Source: Kerstersia gyiorum (lineage in GTDB: Bacteria; Pseudomonadota; Gammaproteobacteria; Burkholderiales; Burkholderiaceae_B). From it: a stretch of 64,000 nucleotides of DNA. Positions 61,295 to 64,000 of this stretch are shown piece by piece; the stretch's first letter is position 1; each line of letters opens with the position of its first letter. The translations under genes were made by a program, and so were the position numbers. The stretch is taken from assembly GCF_004216755.1 (NCBI RefSeq), contig NZ_SGWZ01000003.1, positions 248,001-312,000 of the forward strand, given 5' to 3'. The notes under the pieces were generated by a model. It did no database searches, was not told the DNA's origin, and saw nothing but the letters and a program-made list of their open reading frames with translations.

Positions 61295-61630
61295 ATGCAG
61301 GCCGCTCCGTCCACCCAGGATTACCTGCCGGAAAAGCTCACGGCACAGGCTGCCGCGCAATTGCCGGGTGCCGTCGTGCTCGATTTCGGTACCAACTGGT
61401 GCGGCTACTGCCAGGCCGCACGCGCACCGGTCGATGCCGCACTGGCCGGCTTTCCATCCATCCGGCATATCCGCGTCGAAGACGGCAAGGGCCGGCCGCT
61501 GGGCCGCGCTTTCGGCGTCAAGCTCTGGCCCACGCTGGTCTTGCTGCGCGACGGCAAGGAAGCGGCGCGTCTGGTCCGCCCCGACAGGCAGGCGGAAATC
61601 GAGCAATTGCTGCATGCGCAGGTGCCCTGA
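61295..61630 (+). CDS. Thioredoxin-like protein with a CGYC active site
   Basis: The 111-residue protein has the thioredoxin fold pattern, with VVLDFGTNWCGYCQAA (Cys36 and Cys39) and the conserved Pro in VKLWPTLVLLRDGKEAAR. Classical thioredoxin has CGPC; CGYC usually marks a more oxidising or DsbA/DsbC-like redox potential. There is no signal peptide, so it is probably cytoplasmic. It begins one base after the aldo-keto reductase stop and is certainly in the same transcript. Confidence 0.9.
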   Translation: MQAAPSTQDYLPEKLTAQAAAQLPGAVVLDFGTNWCGYCQAARAPVDAALAGFPSIRHIRVEDGKGRPLGRAFGVKLWPTLVLLRDGKEAARLVRPDRQAEIEQLLHAQVP

Positions 61631-61667
61631 GCCGAATCCTTTTTCCTCACCCTAGTTCCCTATAGCG

Positions 61668-63818
61668 ATGTCCAGGCAAACACCCCTTACGCTGACTCTT
61701 CTGTCCCTCATGGCCGTGCAGGCGGCCCAGGCGGCGCCTGCCGCCGACGCCGACAGCCCGCCGCCGGCCAGTACACCGGCAAGTACGCCGGAAGTGGCGC
61801 AGTTGCCTGCCATCGAAGTCATCAGTACCTTGGGGCCACGCGCTATCCTCGACGCTCCCGCCTCAATCAGCCAGCTCAACGAATCCGACCTCTACACTGG
61901 CAGGCCGGCGCTCAAGCTGTCCGAAGGGCTGGCCAGCGTGCCGGGCATCCAGGTGCAGGACCGCAACAACTCGGCCCAGGACCTGCAGATTTCCATTCGG
62001 GGTTTTGGCGCCCGCTCCACCTTCGGGGTACGCGGCGTGCGCATCTACGTGGACGGGATTCCGGCCACCATGCCCGACGGCCAGGCACAGTTGTCCAATA
62101 TCGACCTGACATCAGCCAGCACCGTGGAAGTGCTGCGCGGCCCGTACTCGGCGTTGTACGGCAACTCCTCCGGTGGCGTCCTGATGGTGGAAACCGCCAA
62201 GGGCAGCGGCACGCTGCGCCCGGCCGCGAGCCTGACAACAGGCAGCTATGGACTGCGCCGCTACGGTCTGCAGGCCGGCGCTGCCACGGAATCCAGCGTG
62301 GGCCTGACCAACTACAACGTCAGCGCCAGCCGCCAGACGCTGGACGGATGGCGCGACCATAGCGAAATGAGCAAGAACCAGGGCAACGCCAGGCTTGATT
62401 TCGCATTCGCGGATGCCAGCCGCCTGAGTCTGCTGGCCAGCTATGCGCTGATTCATGCCGACGACCCGCTGGGCCTGAGCGCCGAAGACGTGGAAAACGA
62501 TCCTCGCGGCGTCACGCCCAATGCACTCAAGTTCAATACCCGCAAAAGCACCCGGCAATCCCAGATCGGCCTGCGCTATGAAAAGTCGCTGTCTACTGAC
62601 ACGCAGTTGCAGGCCATGGTTTATGCCGGCGAACGCCGCACCGTCCAGTACCAGGCGATCCCTCCTGCAACCCAGAAACCTGCCACGCACGCAGGCGGCG
62701 TCATCGACCTGGAACGCGGATTTGCCGGTATCGACCTGCGCGCCACGCACCAGGCCAGCCTGCTGGGGCAGCCGCTGTCCGTGACCATCGGGGGCGCCTA
62801 TGATCATATGAACGAAGACCGGCGCGGCTATGAAAACTTCCAGGGCAGCGCCACCGCCCCGACTGACCTGGGCACGCGTGGCGAACTGCGCCGCAAGGAA
62901 CGCAACACCTTGCGCGACATGGATGTCTACCTGCAGGCCGGCTGGGACATCAGCGACCGCTGGCTGCTGGAAGGCGGTCTGCGCCGCAGTGAAGTGCGTT
63001 TCCGGTCCCGCGACCGCTACCTGGAAAATGGCGACGACAGCGGCAAGAGCTCCTACAGCGCCTGGCTGCCGGTCTTTGCGGCACGCTATGCGCTAGGCGC
63101 GGACAGCAGCCTGTACGCGTCGTTCGGCAAGGGTTTCGAAACCCCGACTTTCAATGAGATTTCCTATCGCCCGGATGGCTCCGGCGGCCTGAATCTGGCG
63201 CTGCGCCCGTCCACCAGCCGCAACTACGAGATCGGTGCCAAGACCGGCAGCCTGGGCGGTCTGCTGACCGCCGCGCTGTTTCGCATAGATACACAAGATG
63301 AAATCGTCAGCGCCGGCAGCAGCGGCGGCCGCGCCACCTTCCGCAATGCCGGCAAGACGCGCCGCAATGGCGCTGAACTGTCCTGGCAGGCTTTCCTGGT
63401 GCAGGATCTGCAATTCACCTTGAGCTATACCTACCTGGATGCTGCCTTCCGCCATTCCGGTCAGGGCAGCGACGGCAAGCGCATTCCAGGCGTCGCCCGC
63501 CATAACGGCTATGCCGGGCTGCGCTGGATGCCGGAACAGGGCTGGCAGGCCGGTGCGGAATGGCGCGCCATGGGCAATATCGAAGCCAATACCGCCAACA
63601 GCGCGCACGCACCGGGATACGCCGTAGCGGCGCTCTACACCGGCTACAGGATCACCCGTAACGCCTGGGACCTGGACCTGCTGGCCCGGGTCGACAACCT
63701 GTTCGACAAGCGCTACATCGGTTCGGTGATCGTCAACGAAAGCAACAGCCGCTATTACGAGCCTGCGGCCGGCCGCAACTGGACCTTCATGATCAACGCG
63801 GGATACCGGTTCCAGTAG
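61668..63818 (+). CDS. pqqU: TonB-dependent receptor closely resembling PqqU (YncD), the PQQ importer
   Basis: This is an outer-membrane receptor of 716 residues with a signal peptide (ending near AQAAPA), a plug domain and a beta-barrel ending in GYRFQ. Compared from memory with E. coli YncD/PqqU it shares long near-identical blocks: RGFGARSTFGVRG, DGIPATMPDGQ, LYGNSSGG, RQSQIGLRYE-like and SVIVNESNSRYYEPAAGRN. E. coli PqqU is known to import pyrroloquinoline quinone. Its position next to a PQQ-dependent dehydrogenase supports the same role. It lies 37 bases after the thioredoxin-like gene on the same strand. Confidence 0.87.
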   Translation: MSRQTPLTLTLLSLMAVQAAQAAPAADADSPPPASTPASTPEVAQLPAIEVISTLGPRAILDAPASISQLNESDLYTGRPALKLSEGLASVPGIQVQDRNNSAQDLQISIRGFGARSTFGVRGVRIYVDGIPATMPDGQAQLSNIDLTSASTVEVLRGPYSALYGNSSGGVLMVETAKGSGTLRPAASLTTGSYGLRRYGLQAGAATESSVGLTNYNVSASRQTLDGWRDHSEMSKNQGNARLDFAFADASRLSLLASYALIHADDPLGLSAEDVENDPRGVTPNALKFNTRKSTRQSQIGLRYEKSLSTDTQLQAMVYAGERRTVQYQAIPPATQKPATHAGGVIDLERGFAGIDLRATHQASLLGQPLSVTIGGAYDHMNEDRRGYENFQGSATAPTDLGTRGELRRKERNTLRDMDVYLQAGWDISDRWLLEGGLRRSEVRFRSRDRYLENGDDSGKSSYSAWLPVFAARYALGADSSLYASFGKGFETPTFNEISYRPDGSGGLNLALRPSTSRNYEIGAKTGSLGGLLTAALFRIDTQDEIVSAGSSGGRATFRNAGKTRRNGAELSWQAFLVQDLQFTLSYTYLDAAFRHSGQGSDGKRIPGVARHNGYAGLRWMPEQGWQAGAEWRAMGNIEANTANSAHAPGYAVAALYTGYRITRNAWDLDLLARVDNLFDKRYIGSVIVNESNSRYYEPAAGRNWTFMINAGYRFQ

Positions 63819-63825
63819 CGGCAGC

Positions 63826-63859
63826 GGCGCAAGCGCTTCAATCCTTTAGCGCTTGCGCC
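63826..63859. terminator. Hairpin between pqqU and the convergent last gene
   Basis: GGCGCAAGCGCT and AGCGCTTGCGCC form a perfect 12-bp stem with a ten-base loop. It starts seven bases after the pqqU stop and covers the last codons of the opposite gene. It is a probable shared terminator. Confidence 0.65.
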
Positions 63860-64000
63860 AGCAGGGTATCTAGCAATTCGTTGACACCCACGCCCTCGGC
63901 CTGCGCCCTGGCCCGTAACGCGTCGATGACAGGCTGGCGCAACTTGACGGGGAAGGACACCAGTCCGGCAGCCTGATCCAGCCGCCGCTGTTCGCGGCGG
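63838..64000 (-). CDS. C-terminal part of an unidentified small protein (5' end outside window)
   Basis: About 53 residues are visible, ending in LLDTLLAQALKD. The segment VSFPVKLRQPVIDALRARAQ followed by GVGVNELLDTLL has the strand-helix-helix rhythm of ribbon-helix-helix proteins, with the small turn residues at the right spacing. That assignment is tentative because the N terminus is missing. It converges with pqqU and its end overlaps the terminator hairpin. Confidence 0.5.
   Translation of the reverse strand, partial: RREQRRLDQAAGLVSFPVKLRQPVIDALRARAQAEGVGVNELLDTLLAQALKD

Noticed and set aside
1..64000. Mobile elements, prophage, CRISPR array, defence systems
   Set aside because: I looked for transposase motifs, terminal inverted repeats, integrase genes next to the tRNA, regularly spaced repeats and nuclease or toxin signatures, and saw none.

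Overview
This window looks like a chromosomal segment of a GC-rich betaproteobacterium, most likely of the family Alcaligenaceae (Bordetella / Achromobacter / Kerstersia group). The reason is the left third: flhDC, motAB, cheAW, an MCP gene and cheRDBY run in one direction, with flaG-fliDST-fliK-flhB' and fliC facing away from them, as I recall from Bordetella-type genomes. The genus is inference. I see no insertion sequence, phage gene, CRISPR array or rRNA. There is one tRNA.

Layout. 1-10324 (minus strand): the flagellar master regulator, motor and chemotaxis operon, ending in a cheY cut by the window edge. 10325-10783: a very AT-rich control region. 10784-16786 (plus): a sigma-28 promoter, flaG-fliD-fliS-fliT-fliK-flhB-like genes, then fliC with its own sigma-28-type promoter and an AT-rich variable centre. 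17010-21838 (minus): an iron-type module of an AraC regulator with a Fur-like box, a TonB-dependent siderophore receptor and an NtaA/SnaA-type flavin monooxygenase. 21885-25897: gamma-glutamyltranspeptidase and, divergently, a 5'-nucleotidase lipoprotein. 25967-28768 (minus): a two-component pair. 29398-37405 (minus): kdpABCDE for high-affinity potassium uptake, with a small divergent membrane protein and 11-bp-spaced direct repeats between them. 38066-40124 (minus): an MscS-type channel, an uncharacterised membrane-anchored protein and tRNA-Gly(GCC).

40410-45744 (minus): a two-gene lipoprotein operon whose large member joins a phosphodiester glycosidase (NAGPA) domain to a C-terminal metallophosphatase. 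46090-52423: a FUSC-family transporter, a dGTPase-like protein, a DUF2520 oxidoreductase-like protein, an NTF2-like protein and an exported lipoprotein with a ParB-like fold. 52475-56804: an RpiR-family regulator divergent from a polar amino-acid ABC transporter that has a near-perfect sigma-54 promoter. 56899-63818: a PQQ module of a TetR regulator, a membrane PQQ-dependent glucose/quinate-type dehydrogenase, an aldo-keto reductase, a thioredoxin-like protein and a receptor that closely resembles the E. coli PQQ importer PqqU (YncD). The window ends in the 3' part of a small unidentified gene.

The points I would follow first are the NAGPA-metallophosphatase lipoprotein operon, the coupling of a PQQ enzyme to a PQQ-uptake receptor with no pqq biosynthesis genes nearby, the chemoreceptor with most of its sensor domain missing, the mosaic flagellin gene and the layered sigma-54 control region. 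All names rest on reading motifs in the sequence. No database search was possible.
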